In this document: positions 36,300 through 45,965 of the stretch, piece by piece | Position numbering within the stretch: the stretch's first letter is position 1 | Layout: every line of letters starts with the position of its first letter | DNA from: Chimonanthus salicifolius | Lineage: Eukaryota; Streptophyta; Magnoliopsida; Laurales; Calycanthaceae | Direction of reading: 5' to 3' | Assembly (NCBI GenBank): GCA_013350335.1 | Contig: CM023533.1 | Span: 26,022,869-26,086,868 of the forward strand | Length of the DNA: 64,000 nt | The notes under the pieces: generated by a model | What the model saw: the letters and a program-made list of their open reading frames with translations, nothing else | The model's database searches: none | Told to the model about the DNA's origin: nothing | Translations under genes and position numbers: made by a program

Positions 36300-39200
36300 T
36301 TATATATATCATGTGGGTTTACTTTAGTCCATTGTCCATTTATGTGCGATGGGTGGATGGATGAGAATGGTTTGAGTAGATTGCATATGGAGAAAAATAA
36401 AAGAAAAAGAAAAAACCTATACGGTAATGGGATCTTGGTGAAGCCTATGATGCCCAGACACAACATGGATATGGCAGGAGCATGCTATCCATATATGGTA
36501 GGGATACTAGTTTAACACATGAAAAATGAAGTGTTTGATGTGACATGACATGGATACGTTGCCTACATTTGAACTTTGAAGTGTCTAGGCACCATTGTAT
36601 GGAGCTCACCTGGAGACCAGAGAGAGAGAGGAATGGAAAATTACTGAGTCAATCACCTAGCCTTGTGATGGTATGTCCATGAAAATCCCGACTTTTGCAA
36701 CTACAGAAGCTTTCAAGGACCAAGTATCCAACCTTGTGGTGTTTGGTTAGCATCTTTTACCTTCTCATCCTCATTCCCCTGCACATCAACACCTCCCTTT
36801 TAACTGGATTGTCTCAGCTGGCCCCACATTACCCATTCCACTCTCTCTCTCTCTCTCACACACGCGTTCACAGTGACACAAAAATGCAAGTGCTTGAGGA
36901 AATAAATAAACAGAAGCAGACATACCTTTGTCTTTGATATCACAATTGGGAAAAAGCCCGTGGTTCTGCATGTGATGCATGACGGAGTTTCTAAAATGGT
37001 ATCCAGTGCTAATATTCTATCATTTTATACAGGGATGAGGACCTGCTTTCTCAAGGACTGGCACTCAATGATGATCTGGAGCGAGTGCTGACCAAGCATG
37101 ATGCTATTGCATGTGGAACTGCTCCCCGAGTAGAGAGACCAAAGCCTCAGGCACTTGTTGATGTCAATAATGCAGCAGTTACAAGTAAGGATAACACACA
37201 GCCAGATCTAAGGTAATCGAAGTTTTTATGATTCCCAGTGAATCATTTGCTTTCATGATTCCAATAGGGGAATTTTTTTAAGGGTAGTGCCTGCTTATAT
37301 CCTGTATGCTGCGTGAAAGTAAGTTGTTGGAGGTGATTAGATTCATGTATGTAGACTGAAACTAGTATATCGTATTAGACATTGTAGGTCCAATGTTTCC
37401 TAAGTAGATATCTTATTTTATATGGTACCAGATGGGTTTCATGCATCGTATCCATGCCCTAGCTCTACATCTCAGGAAACATGGAGGTTTATCTCAACTC
37501 TCGTCATCCTTTTTTATTGAAAGATTAACTCTCATCATCATCATCATCCATATTGACATTATTATTTTGCACAGAGAGAAATCTAAGTATGTTTGTTTTG
37601 GAAACTGAGAATATGGATATTCATCTGGAAGCTTTTTTAGAAGAGTAAAGGAATAACTCATTAACGTTATAGTGTCTTGTTTTAGTATGGCCAAGTAAAA
37701 AAAATGTATGATGAAAACCTGCATGAGTAGCTCACTAGTAGCTCAGTTAGCGTAAGCTTCTTGGATTAGATTAGAGATTTCGGGTTTGACTCTTCCCAGA
37801 TCTATCCTGATACACGGGGCTTGCAGATGGCTTTGTGTATCCGTGGAGATGAGTCTCACCTTCAATGTGGATTAGATTAGAGATTTCGGGTTTGACTCTT
37901 CCCAGATCTATCCTGATGCACGGGGCTTGCAGATGGCTTTGTGTATCCGTGGAGATGAGTCTCACCTTGAATGTGGATTAGATTAGAGATTTCGGGTTTG
38001 ACTCTTCCCAGATCTATCCTGATACACGGGGCTTGCAGATGGCTTTGTGTATCCGTGGAGATGAGTCTCACCTTCAATGTGGATTAGATTAGAGATTTCG
38101 GGTTTGACTCTTCCCAGATCTATCTTGATACACGGGGCTTGCAGATGGCTTTGTGTATCCGTGGAGATGAGTCTCACCTTCAATGTGGGATAGGGATACC
38201 CCACAACAATCCAAAAAATAAAAAAGTACGATTAAAACATACTGAATTTTTTACATTTCAAAAAAAAAAAAAAAATCATAATGAAAGTTTTGGAAGAAGT
38301 AATGAATCATAGATTTTGGATGAATAAAATATGAACTTTAAAAATAGGTATGAAGAATTAAAGTTTTTCGATTATTACTATTGTTTTGAAAGACAACTTC
38401 GTTATTTAATAATTATTTAGGTGGGGTTGGTTAACAATTTGGTACAGTACTACCTTTCAAGAAAAAAAGGCACATTACCAAGTTGGATTTTTTCTTCTTT
38501 TTTTTCGTGCATGTGTGCAGTTAGGTTGGTGGGGGATTGATTGTGGCGAGATGGATTTCTTTCTCTTTCGGTCAATATGCGTGCTTGCATGTTTGCTACA
38601 TTTTTTTCTTCTAATGTTCCCAATTCAAGTGTGTATTTACTCATTTGGTATCTTTTTATACTGATATTTTTCAATGTAATATACCATGTTATTGACAAAA
38701 ACAAATTGTGTATGAAGGTCCACTTCTAGTGCAAGTACAGGAAATCGACCCCCTCTTCAGCAGTTACTACTTCCTGCACCTCCAGCCTCCAATGGTCCAG
38801 AAGCCCCTTTGATAAAGCTTGATCCCCATATGGACCTTCTCAGTGGTGAAAACTACCCTATGCCAAAAACTGATAATTCACTTGCTCTTGTCCCTGTCAA
38901 CGAACTACCTCCCAGTCCCCCTTCTCAACAGAATGTCTTAGCTCTTTCTGGCATGTTTTCCCAGAATAACGGTACTTCTAATTCTCTGCATCCTCATTCT
39001 GCTTACTCAACATCGCAAGTGCCATCATTGCAGCCTCCCCAGCCTGCATTACACTCAAATGGAAGCATAACAAACTCAGGGCAACCTCAGTATGAACCGA
39101 CTCCTTATGCACAGGGCACTCAATTGAACCCCGCGTTGACTCCTACATGGAATGGTCAGGATGCTCAGAGCATGAACCTGCAGCAGCAGACACCTGTTTA

Positions 39201-40583
39201 TGGTACCTCTCTTCTTTTGTCCTTACTACTTACTGCTGCTCCAAAAATGGTTTATGTTGCATCTAGATGTACCCAAATTGTGATCGTTAGGATATTTTTG
39301 GCATAATGGAAGATTCTGTTATACAGAGCTTTTTTTGTGTTTTGGGGGGGGGGGTGGATTTGGATTTGGATTGTCAAAGAGGAAGTGAATTACAATTGAT
39401 AAAAAATGATTATCTGAGCACAATTGAATTTGGTATCTTCCCAATTTAACCTCATTCTGAGATTTCATGCTCGTGTTCCATGGTATCGTCTATTTTTGGC
39501 CTTCAAGGTGATCCTTTGAAGCCCCATGTGCAAAAGCATTGAATCAACTTAGCCCATAAAATCTGGCCCCATTTACCATCAGATTTTTTGTAGGCTTAAA
39601 AAACATACCTAGCTTAATCCTATCAGACTTATTTTTGTTAGTGTATTGCTGAAGCTTTAGTTCTAACCGTTCCAACTCCATCTATCAAAGGCCATCTATG
39701 CCCATACACCAGTGTGTGATTTAACTAAGCCACACACAGTGTGTTATCATAACCTATTTGTAACTGCTGCAACTGTGCTCGTTGTTAATTTCCCCTATTT
39801 TCATTTTCGGTCAAATCAGCTGCTAATATAGTTTTATAATACCCTGGTCCTGGGTTTAGATATTAAGTGTTCTTGGTTGAGTGAAAGTATGTTTGACTAT
39901 ATAGCAATCATTTTCATTCTTCGATAGGTGCAACTCCCCAAGGCAATGATTCCCTGCCACTTCCGCCCTGGGAAGTCCAGCAACCAGAGAGTAGCCAACT
40001 TGCTGACACACAGCTGCAAATGATACCAAGCAGCCAATCAATGGGTGTGCAACCTCAAACAGTCCAGAGTAGCCAGCAGCCTATCATGCATTCTCTACCG
40101 ACACAAAGCAACCCAATGGTCGGTATGTACCCTCAACTGATGCAAAGCAGCCAGATGGTGGGCATGTACCCTCAACCAATGCAAAGTGGAATGATGGTGG
40201 GCATGTACCCACAACCGATGCAAAGCGGCCAGTTGATGGGTGTGTACCCTCAACCAATACAAGCAGCTCAGATGGCGGGCAGTTACCCACCACCACTCCA
40301 GAGCAACCAGACTGCTGGCATGTATTTTCAGCCAATGCAAGGAGGCCAGCCGGCATACGGGTATCAGCAACCTGGGGCTCAGTACCTTGAGCAGAGAATG
40401 TATGGGCTATCCATTTATGATAACAGCAGGTCCATGACAAACAACAGCAGTTACAATATGCCTCTTTCTTCTTATGTTCAGCCTAACAAGCCGTCCAAGC
40501 CAGAGGATAAATTATTTGGAGATCTTGTGGACATGGCCAAGTCAAAGAACAAACCGAATACTAGTAAACTTGGGAGCTTGTAA
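22869..40583 (+). CDS. TOL: TOM1-like (TOL) VHS-GAT protein
   Basis: Coding exons: 22869-22969, 28915-28993, 30673-30771, 30868-30981, 31316-31476, 34355-34436, 35947-36032, 37033-37212, 38718-39202 and 39928-40583. All introns are GT-AG and all junctions in phase. They total 2043 bp, or 680 aa. TOL proteins act as ESCRT-0-like receptors that bind ubiquitinated plasma-membrane cargo and pass it to multivesicular endosomes. The VHS domain covers residues about 1-131 ([19 protein letters not shown] start, [30 protein letters not shown]). The GAT domain covers about 186-270 ([51 protein letters not shown]). The long tail is Pro/Gln/Ser-rich and probably disordered, with an LPLPPWE motif and six 13-residue repeats at 526-603. 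Introns are long, up to 5945 bases, and full of TE relics. The start matches the canonical TOL N-terminus. It resembles the TOL6/TOL9 type, but I cannot fix the orthologue. Confidence 0.95.
25673..26050. mobile_element. MITE-like element
   Basis: It begins AAGGGTCCGTCTGGATGGAG and ends near CATCCAAATTCTGCATGAGG, an end-motif arrangement typical of plant MITEs that start GGGTCCGTTTGGATGG. The interior is pyrimidine-rich with repeated TTCCTCTCC/GGAGAGGGAGG and no coding sequence. I could not fix exact ends or a target duplication. Confidence 0.4.
26737..26966 (+). repeat. Left (5') copy of a copia LTR, truncated
   Basis: It starts TGTGTGAAATTAGTAGCTG. Most of its length aligns to 27877-28090 (shared TATTATTTTAAGGGATT, GAGATCCAAAGTCTATA and TTGTGACA). 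After about 26966 the two copies stop matching and reverse-transcriptase-like sequence begins, so the 3' half of this LTR and most of the interior are deleted. Confidence 0.65.
26981..27775 (+). pseudogene. Ty1/copia pol remnant (RT end plus RNase H)
   Basis: Translating across several frameshifts and stops gives copia-type landmarks in order: [15 protein letters not shown] (end of RT); a region corresponding to the YLKGT linker ([14 protein letters not shown]); FAGDFE, a degraded [43 protein letters not shown] with an RFDYIREV continuation; and [18 protein letters not shown] at the C-terminus. Only about 0.8 kb remains of a normal 4-kb pol. It is in the same orientation as the TOL gene. The element is dead: many stops, no gag, integrase or intact RT. 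Confidence 0.9.
27877..28709 (+). repeat. Right (3') copia LTR, split by a MITE
   Basis: It starts TGTGTGAAATTAGTGGCTGC, directly after a purine-rich stretch (AAGGTGGAGATTGG...) that fits a copia polypurine tract. A 276-bp insert sits at 28308-28583. The LTR may end at GTAGTAACA (28709), giving a TG...CA element, but that end is inferred because the left copy is truncated. Confidence 0.55.
28308..28583. mobile_element. MITE with 10-bp target duplication in the copia LTR
   Basis: It is flanked by perfect TATTTCCTCA copies at 28296-28305 and 28584-28593 (the base pair TA at 28306-28307 may belong to the element). The ends are inverted: GGGGTGAAACTCGGGTC on the left, and the reverse complement of the right end, GGGCTGAAATTGGATCGGGTC. 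The interior is dominated by GGGT(C/T)GGGT-type motifs. A 10-bp duplication and degenerate TIRs suggest a Mutator-like MITE. Confidence 0.75.
32972..33163 (+). pseudogene. RTE-type LINE 3' end relic (TOL intron 5)
   Basis: The frame gives [20 protein letters not shown], then a stretch like [19 protein letters not shown], then a stop. This fits the conserved C-terminus of plant RTE-clade reverse transcriptases, which read like RGRPKKTW.EVI..DL...G.....DR..W+..I+.ADP. It is followed by a (GAT)n-like tail (GGTGATGATGATGG), as RTE elements often have. Upstream RT sequence is absent. Confidence 0.65.
36272..36299. repeat. (CT)n microsatellite (TOL intron 7)
   Basis: About 28 bases of uninterrupted CT followed by TTTATATATATC. 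Confidence 0.95.
37738..38220 (+). mobile_element. Au-like SINE with internal tandem expansion (TOL intron 8)
   Basis: The tRNA-like head TAGCTCAGTTAGCGTAAGC (A-box) is followed by a B-box-like CGGGTTTGACTC. The 3' end, GGGATAGGGATACCCCAC followed by an A-rich tail, resembles the end of the plant Au SINE family. Between head and tail sits a 106-bp unit repeated four times. A degenerate direct repeat (GTATGATGAAAAC near 37706, GTACGATTAAAAC near 38226) could be the target duplication. Confidence 0.6.
37763..38186 (+). repeat. Four-copy 106-bp tandem repeat
   Basis: Units begin GGATTAGATTAGAGATTTCG at 37763, 37869, 37975 and 38081. They differ at only a handful of positions (e.g. ACCTTCAATG versus ACCTTGAATG, TCCTGATAC versus TCCTGATGC). 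The units are contiguous with no spacers. Each contains the B-box and middle body of the surrounding SINE. Confidence 0.95.
40116..40349 (+). repeat. 39-bp coding minisatellite, six units, in TOL exon 10
   Basis: Six in-frame 13-codon units encode variants of [13 protein letters not shown]: units 1-4 are close, while units 5 and 6 are more diverged ([26 protein letters not shown]). They cover residues 526-603 of the TOL protein, C-terminal to the VHS and GAT domains. Confidence 0.95.
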
Positions 40584-41204
40584 AATTAGAACTGATATTT
40601 TATTTTGTCTTCTTATTTTGTATTGCTGCTTTTGATTTTTTTTTTTAGTCCTATTTATATATTCCTGTCTTGTTTCCTCCTGTTTGTTTACTATTTACTG
40701 ATCAATATCGTGTACAAAATTCCTGTAAAAAAATAGAGTAAAAGGAAATAAGGAAGAGGGAGTTGACAGTTGTAAGAAATCTAATCTGTTAGCATCATCA
40801 ATGTCGTCGTCGTCATCATGGAAGCTCACATTAATGCTGTTTTGTGAGTTTTATTTCGTTGAATCTCTATTTAAAACCAGATTTAATTTCTATCTTCACA
40901 GAGAGCGCTGTTGCCCGGTGTGTCTTGTGAAAATTTATAACATGAGAAATGGCCACTTAGGCACCCTAATGTGGGTCTTTACTCTTATAATGAAGTTTGG
41001 TGAAAAGGTCTGCATTTGAACACGGTGTTGATTGTATCAACGTGGTTACTTTTACATGATAAAGTTGGGAATAAAATTGATTGAAATTTCGCTTGGATTT
41101 CTTCCATCATTTTAATGGAAGGTGATCATGGTAAAAGTTTCAATCCGTCCCGATCCCTTAATAAAGGATGTTTAGAGTTAATCCATATCCATAATTAAAA
41201 TAGC

Positions 41205-41512
41205 GTGTAGTCTTTTACTAGACACTAGACACGGGTATTTGTGAAGTTTCAATTTTACCTCCTCCCTTTGTACGGAAAAAGTAAAAAATCAGACATTCAG
41301 AAATCTGTGCACTGGTTTAGTGAACTCTTCTCCTCCTCTCTTACACGTACTTTAAATTGGTGCACTGGTTCAGTGAATTGGTGCACTGTTACGGTGAATT
41401 GAAAGTTTGATTTTTTTTTTTTTAGTTTTTTTGTACGGACGGATGGGGTAAAATGAGAAGTCTGAAAAATTCGTGTCAAAGAGTTCTCCTGTGTTAGGAT
41501 GGGCACCTTTAA
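41205..41512. mobile_element. MITE, relative of the one at 2454-2749
   Basis: The right end, GTGTTAGGATGGGCACCTTT, matches GTGTTAGAATGGACACCCTT of the earlier copy. Inner segments (CGGACGGATGGGGTAAAATG, and GTGCACTGGTTCAGTGAA-type repeats) are shared in style. The left end is an imperfect inverted copy (TTTGTACGGAAAAAG mirrors CTTTTTTTGTACGG). The left boundary is approximate. Confidence 0.6.
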
Positions 41513-42437
41513 AATATAGTTCATTGTAGATTTGCAACACCTGTTATTGAAAATTCCACTTTTTTCTTAAAATATCTTCAATCGTTTATTGCCTCTTAGG
41601 CAATTCGTTCAATGGGCTTTGTTTCTTGTATGATTTATAGTTTCATAAAAAGTTTGAATGCTAATGAGATGCTACTAAATTGGTAAGTGGTGTCCTTATT
41701 TTCAAATAAGTTGGACGTTTGAATAGGATGAATAAAAAAATTTGACATGATGAGCATATAAAATTTTACTCTAATAAATTATTTCAGTTTTGTAATTTTT
41801 AATTTCAAATTTTGACTATTACACTAAATTGTGAGGATGGAAGGAAATGCTCTCATTGTGTAGTTTTGGAAATACTTCACCTAATAATATAAAGTCAATC
41901 TTGCATTAAATTATAGGCTTTCATGAAAAATATTATTTCATCCTCTTCAGTGTTGGTATCTTTGTTACAATTTTTTTTGTTGAAGTTTGATTCTTAATTA
42001 TAAATTTAATTGAAATTTAAAATTTTAATTCTAAAATTAATTAAAGTACATGAATTTTAATTTTTTTTGCCAATATTTAAAAAATTTCAACTAAATTCTG
42101 AAAAATTTAAAATTTTCTTCCCACTCGGGCGAAGCCGGGAAGTTTGGATTGAGGTGACGAGGTTTACAGTTATGAAAAGTCCCGCGGACCACTGACAAGA
42201 TTTGATGAAACTGAAAATGAGATTGTGAAGAATGAGGTCCAAAATTTTTGTGGACTTGAAAAAGCTTCTTCGCTTTTGTGTTCCGCTCTCCTGTAACTCT
42301 CAGCTCTCATCAGCAACGCAAGGGAAGCTGGTAATTTCCAAAATAGTATTTATTAACTCCAATCTTCTCTTCTTCTTTTTCAATTCCTTGCTATTTATTG
42401 GAAATTTTGTGTTAATGATACTAAAAGCAATAAGGTC

Positions 42438-42442
<5 letters not shown>

Positions 42443-42469
<27 letters not shown>

Positions 42470-42470
42470 T
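42443..42470. repeat. (AT)n microsatellite in the CURT1D leader intron
   Basis: About 28 bases of alternating AT, about 30 bases before the 3' splice site of the inferred 5' UTR intron. Confidence 0.95.
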
Positions 42471-42510
42471 GTAAATTTTCTTACTTTTACTTTTGTAATT
42501 TCAGGTAGTA

Positions 42511-45500
42511 ATGGCGTCGACGATTTCTACTCTGCCTCCTTCATTGTATTTTCTCGGAAAAAGAACCCTTCTCAGGAACTTTCAGAAATCTCCAGTTTTT
42601 TCTTTACCAGGTGAATTACTTTCCATGGCTCATGTTTTTTTTTTTCGTTTGGAATATTTCCAAGAATGATTTTTATTCTCTATCTCTATCTATTTATCAT
42701 TAGTCCATTGGCTTTGGTTAGTGGATGGAGTTTAACAGTAGGGTACAAATCAAACAACTGGGTATGAATATCAAATTCTGTGTACTATCATACTAGATTG
42801 AAGCATCAGTGCGTTTAGTTTTTCCAGTGTCATCAAATTATCATAACGTGTCTTGTTCAATAACCCAATCACATGCAAAAAATTCTCAGTTTTATCCGTT
42901 TAGTAAGTGATCTCTTTCTCGTTTTCTTTATCCCTCTTTTTTAATGATGCAGAAAGGCACAGATGTATCTCAGTTGTAGCAAAGGCTGCTGGGGAGAACT
43001 CTAACTCTTCCACCTCCCTCAGCATTGTGAAATCTGTCCGAACTGCTGTGAGTTCTCATCTGGGTTTCTGTTGCTTGATATGTTTCTATTCGCCTTTTTT
43101 TGTTATCTGCAAAGGAAAAGGAAGAATACCATTCTCAATTTAAAGGACTGCAGTTCTTTTTCCCCTCTCTCAGCTCAAAAGAAATGGAATTTCCTGTTTT
43201 TTTCTTGATGGTCTTGTGAAGGATGGGGAAATGCATGAATGTCTGATCTAAGTAGTCTGTTCAGTTAGATGTAATTCGACATGAATGAATAGGAATTCTC
43301 TAGTATTCTTTTTACGTTGACTGTACAATTGGGACCATGCATTCCACAGAGAGGTTCGGCACATTTTTATGTTCAGTTATGTATATTCATGTGCATGTGT
43401 ATGTAAATTTACAGACACATAGATATGGTGTTCTCTTATCTGTGTTTCTTTGAAACAGTGGGATAAATCTGAAGATCGACTTGGGCTTGTTGGTTTGGGT
43501 TTTGCTGCTGTGGTAGCATTTTGGGCATCCACTAATCTCATTGGGGTGATTGTCCTAAACTCCTGATTCTCTCTATCATAAATTTGTTAGGCATAGTATG
43601 ATGAATAAACATTTAAACAGAATCATAAAATGCCAGTGATATGTTGGGTTAATTGTTCCAATTGTTTCTTTTAAGTCAAGTTAAAGTATGACCTGATAGA
43701 GGAAAAAACTAATTCATAAGACAATTGAGCTAGCTTGATGTCTCACTACATGCATTGTTATTACTGCTAAGCATTGTGTTAGAACTGAAACTTTTGTATT
43801 TGTAGGCCATTGACAAGCTTCCTCTTATCCCCAATTTACTGGAATTCATCGGAATACTATTTTCTTGGGTAAGTGTTGGGGTCATACTTGCAATGAAAAG
43901 AAATTGCATACTGTACCTTATCTTTTTGTTCTAACTGTTTTTCCCCTTCTTCTTCAGTGGTTTATATATCGTTATCTCCTATTCAAACCTGATAGGTAAG
44001 AACATTTTAAGGCCTTTTTCCCTTAACCTCATTACCATTATCTGGCCTTCTTTCTTTTGAAAGATTACTATTATCTGCTTACTGGAAACAAGGGTATCTG
44101 CAGTATTTGCAATTTATCCATTGATTCTTATACTCTGGTATACGGACGAAATTTCTTTTATTTTAATGTCATAAAGGAAAATGCTACTCTAAAATCTTGA
44201 AAAGAAAATGGTGGTCAATAGGGCTTTGAATCAAATGCAAGATTTTGTGAGCTTCCAGATTTTTCTTCCAGTCTTTCCATAGGCGAGCGATTTAATATTG
44301 TCATTCTCATACTAATTTGAGTTTCATAACTACATATTGGTACCTTATAAAACTCCGTGCATTGGTTTACAGAACAAGCGTGTGATTTATTTAGTTTATT
44401 TGAATACCCTCCTTGAAAAAAAAAGAGAGCCTGCATGAGTCCTTGACTGATCAGGATATGTTTGATATCCTGATTTGTTCTTTCCATCCAAGCGGTTTCT
44501 ACTGCTCGGTGATCTGGAGTTGATCAAATGGGCTCAATAGAGAATGGGGATGTTCTAGTGAATTTTTTTTTTTCTTGACAAAAATTAAGAGAGATTTGAT
44601 TAAAGGGAGAAAACCAATACGAAAGGCTTCTAAAAAACAGAAAGCAAAGAAACATAACATGAAAAGTTACATAACAAGAGAAGACATCCCTGAAGTGGGT
44701 ACCTACTGTTCAGTGATCCAGAGTTGATTAAGTGGGCTCAATCGTGAATGGGGCTGCTTCTAGTGATTTGAAGACTGAAACCAACTAAAAGAAAATTGCT
44801 GATCGAAAGTCAATTAGTTTTTGTTTCTTTTCCAGTTCAACAGTTTTTTATTGTTTATTAGTTTCAAGTTACTGTTGTTCCTTTTCTTTTACTGTCAATT
44901 TGTAGGCCAAGGATGGGTAGAAATCTTTCAATATAAAAGATACTTGGTTCATCTCTGTGTTACTGGGTCCCTTGGATTGGATCTAACCATTGAACCATGG
45001 TGGGAGGATAGGTCATGATTCCATATACTCACTAATAAATCAGGACCATACAATTGCTCTTACACAGATAACATTAATTTTGGAATTAAAGTAAGAAATG
45101 CTTTGCTATTCCTGAATCAACCAGTAGGCACTTTCATCAACACGACATGAGCTAGTTATGTTTATGCCATTGAATATGCTTAGCATTTCATGCTTTTTTA
45201 TGGTTGTTGAAGTACGAAAGTGCTAAATTTGTAATAGATAAAAATAAAATATAGAAATGTTTGCAGCTATCTAATGGGCATTATTTCCATGTGTTAAACA
45301 TAGGTTAGAGGTCAAGTCAGGACAGAGAGAAAGTTTGTGTTTATTTAATATTCTTTTATAGTTGTATGTCTATTTATATGAGCTCTCTTTATGAATGTAA
45401 TTAAGGTTTATGCAACTCTTATATTTTCCTACCATGCACCTGACCTAGCGGTCAACATGTTTTCAGGGAAGAGCTATCCAAGTCTATCAAAAGTTCAATC

Positions 45501-45521
45501 TCTGATATTCTAGGACAGTGA
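42511..45521 (+). CDS. CURT1D: CURVATURE THYLAKOID 1D (CURT1D), chloroplastic
   Basis: Coding exons: 42511-42610, 42953-43047, 43459-43545, 43806-43868, 43958-43995 and 45467-45521. All are GT-AG and in phase, totalling 438 bp, or 145 aa. CURT1 proteins oligomerise at grana margins and bend thylakoid membranes. Residues 1 to about 45 are Ser/Arg-rich with few acids, as expected of a chloroplast transit peptide (MASTISTLPPSLYFLGKRTL). The mature part starts with a conserved SIVKSVRTAWDKSEDRLGLV segment, then helix 1 (about 73-94, GLGFAAVVAFWAS), the short loop AIDKLPLIPN, helix 2 (about 104-122, LLEFIGILFSWWFIYRYLLF), KPDR, and a terminal amphipathic helix EELSKSIKSSISDILGQ. The KSEDRLGL and ELSK...DILGQ motifs point to the D type and not to A, B or C. 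Length is normal for the family. Confidence 0.93.
44492..44769. repeat. Diverged direct repeat flanking a T-tract insert (CURT1D intron 5)
   Basis: A segment of about 70 bases (CTACTG(C/T)TC(G/A)GTGATC ... GGGCTCAAT ... TTCTAGTGA) occurs at 44492-44563 and again at 44695-44769. Between them lie about 130 bases that begin with a T-run and ATTAAGAGAGATTTGATTAAA. A minus-strand retroposon 3' end with an unusually long flanking duplication, or an older tandem duplication later split, would both fit. Confidence 0.55.
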
Positions 45522-45785
45522 TCATCATATGGATGGAAATGGAAGAGAAGGAAGTGAAATGTGCAAATTAAAGTTAAGATGGCCTGTAATAATGACAGTG
45601 GTATATTACCTCTTTTCCTTTCAATTATTAATGAAGCTTTGATTCGTCCGATTTAGGAAGGAAAATGAATCTTTTTTAGCACTTTTAATGTCTTGTTCAT
45701 GTTGAGGATCTTGTCAAAGGGGTGCCTTTTTATTCTATCAGGACATTTGGTAGTTTTTTAATTTTTTACTATCTTCAGTTGAAAC

Positions 45786-45965
45786 TCTGTGGATTGGAGG
45801 TAATGGGGGTATTTGATAATTAAGGGGTAAAAAATCAACTTTTTATCACTCCATTCTCATTTTTGAAAACTCTTTCTAAGTAAAGGATATTCATGATACT
45901 CAGGGTAACCCCTGGTAGAAGGTAACCCCCTTAAAATTCACCTCTCATCCAAAAAACATCTGAAG
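45786..45965. mobile_element. Partial MITE, relative of 11701-11935
   Basis: It shares GGGGTAAAAAATCAAC, GATATTCATGATACTC-type and AAAATTCACCTCTCATCC segments, in the same order as the copy in ABIL intron 2. The left end is shorter. Confidence 0.5.

Larger units (their letters stand above)
40584..42510. other. TOL 3' flank and CURT1D leader
   Basis: The TOL 3' UTR starts at 40584; AATAAGG at about 40747 is a weak poly(A) signal candidate. A MITE lies at 41205-41512. The CURT1D leader probably begins near 42.2 kb and contains a 5' UTR intron at 42331-42504 (GCTG|GTAATT ... TTTCAG|GTAGTA), with an (AT)n tract inside. No other gene is seen. Confidence 0.55.

Noticed and set aside
37763..38186. 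CRISPR-like array
   Set aside because: The 106-bp units are contiguous without spacers, in a plant intron, inside a SINE.
38809..39306. 165-codon frame as an independent gene
   Set aside because: It is TOL exon 9 read past its donor at 39202 into the intron; the true start lies far upstream.
40084..40440. Minus-strand frames opposite the TOL repeat
   Set aside because: They are antisense shadows of the coding minisatellite and inherit its 13-residue periodicity.
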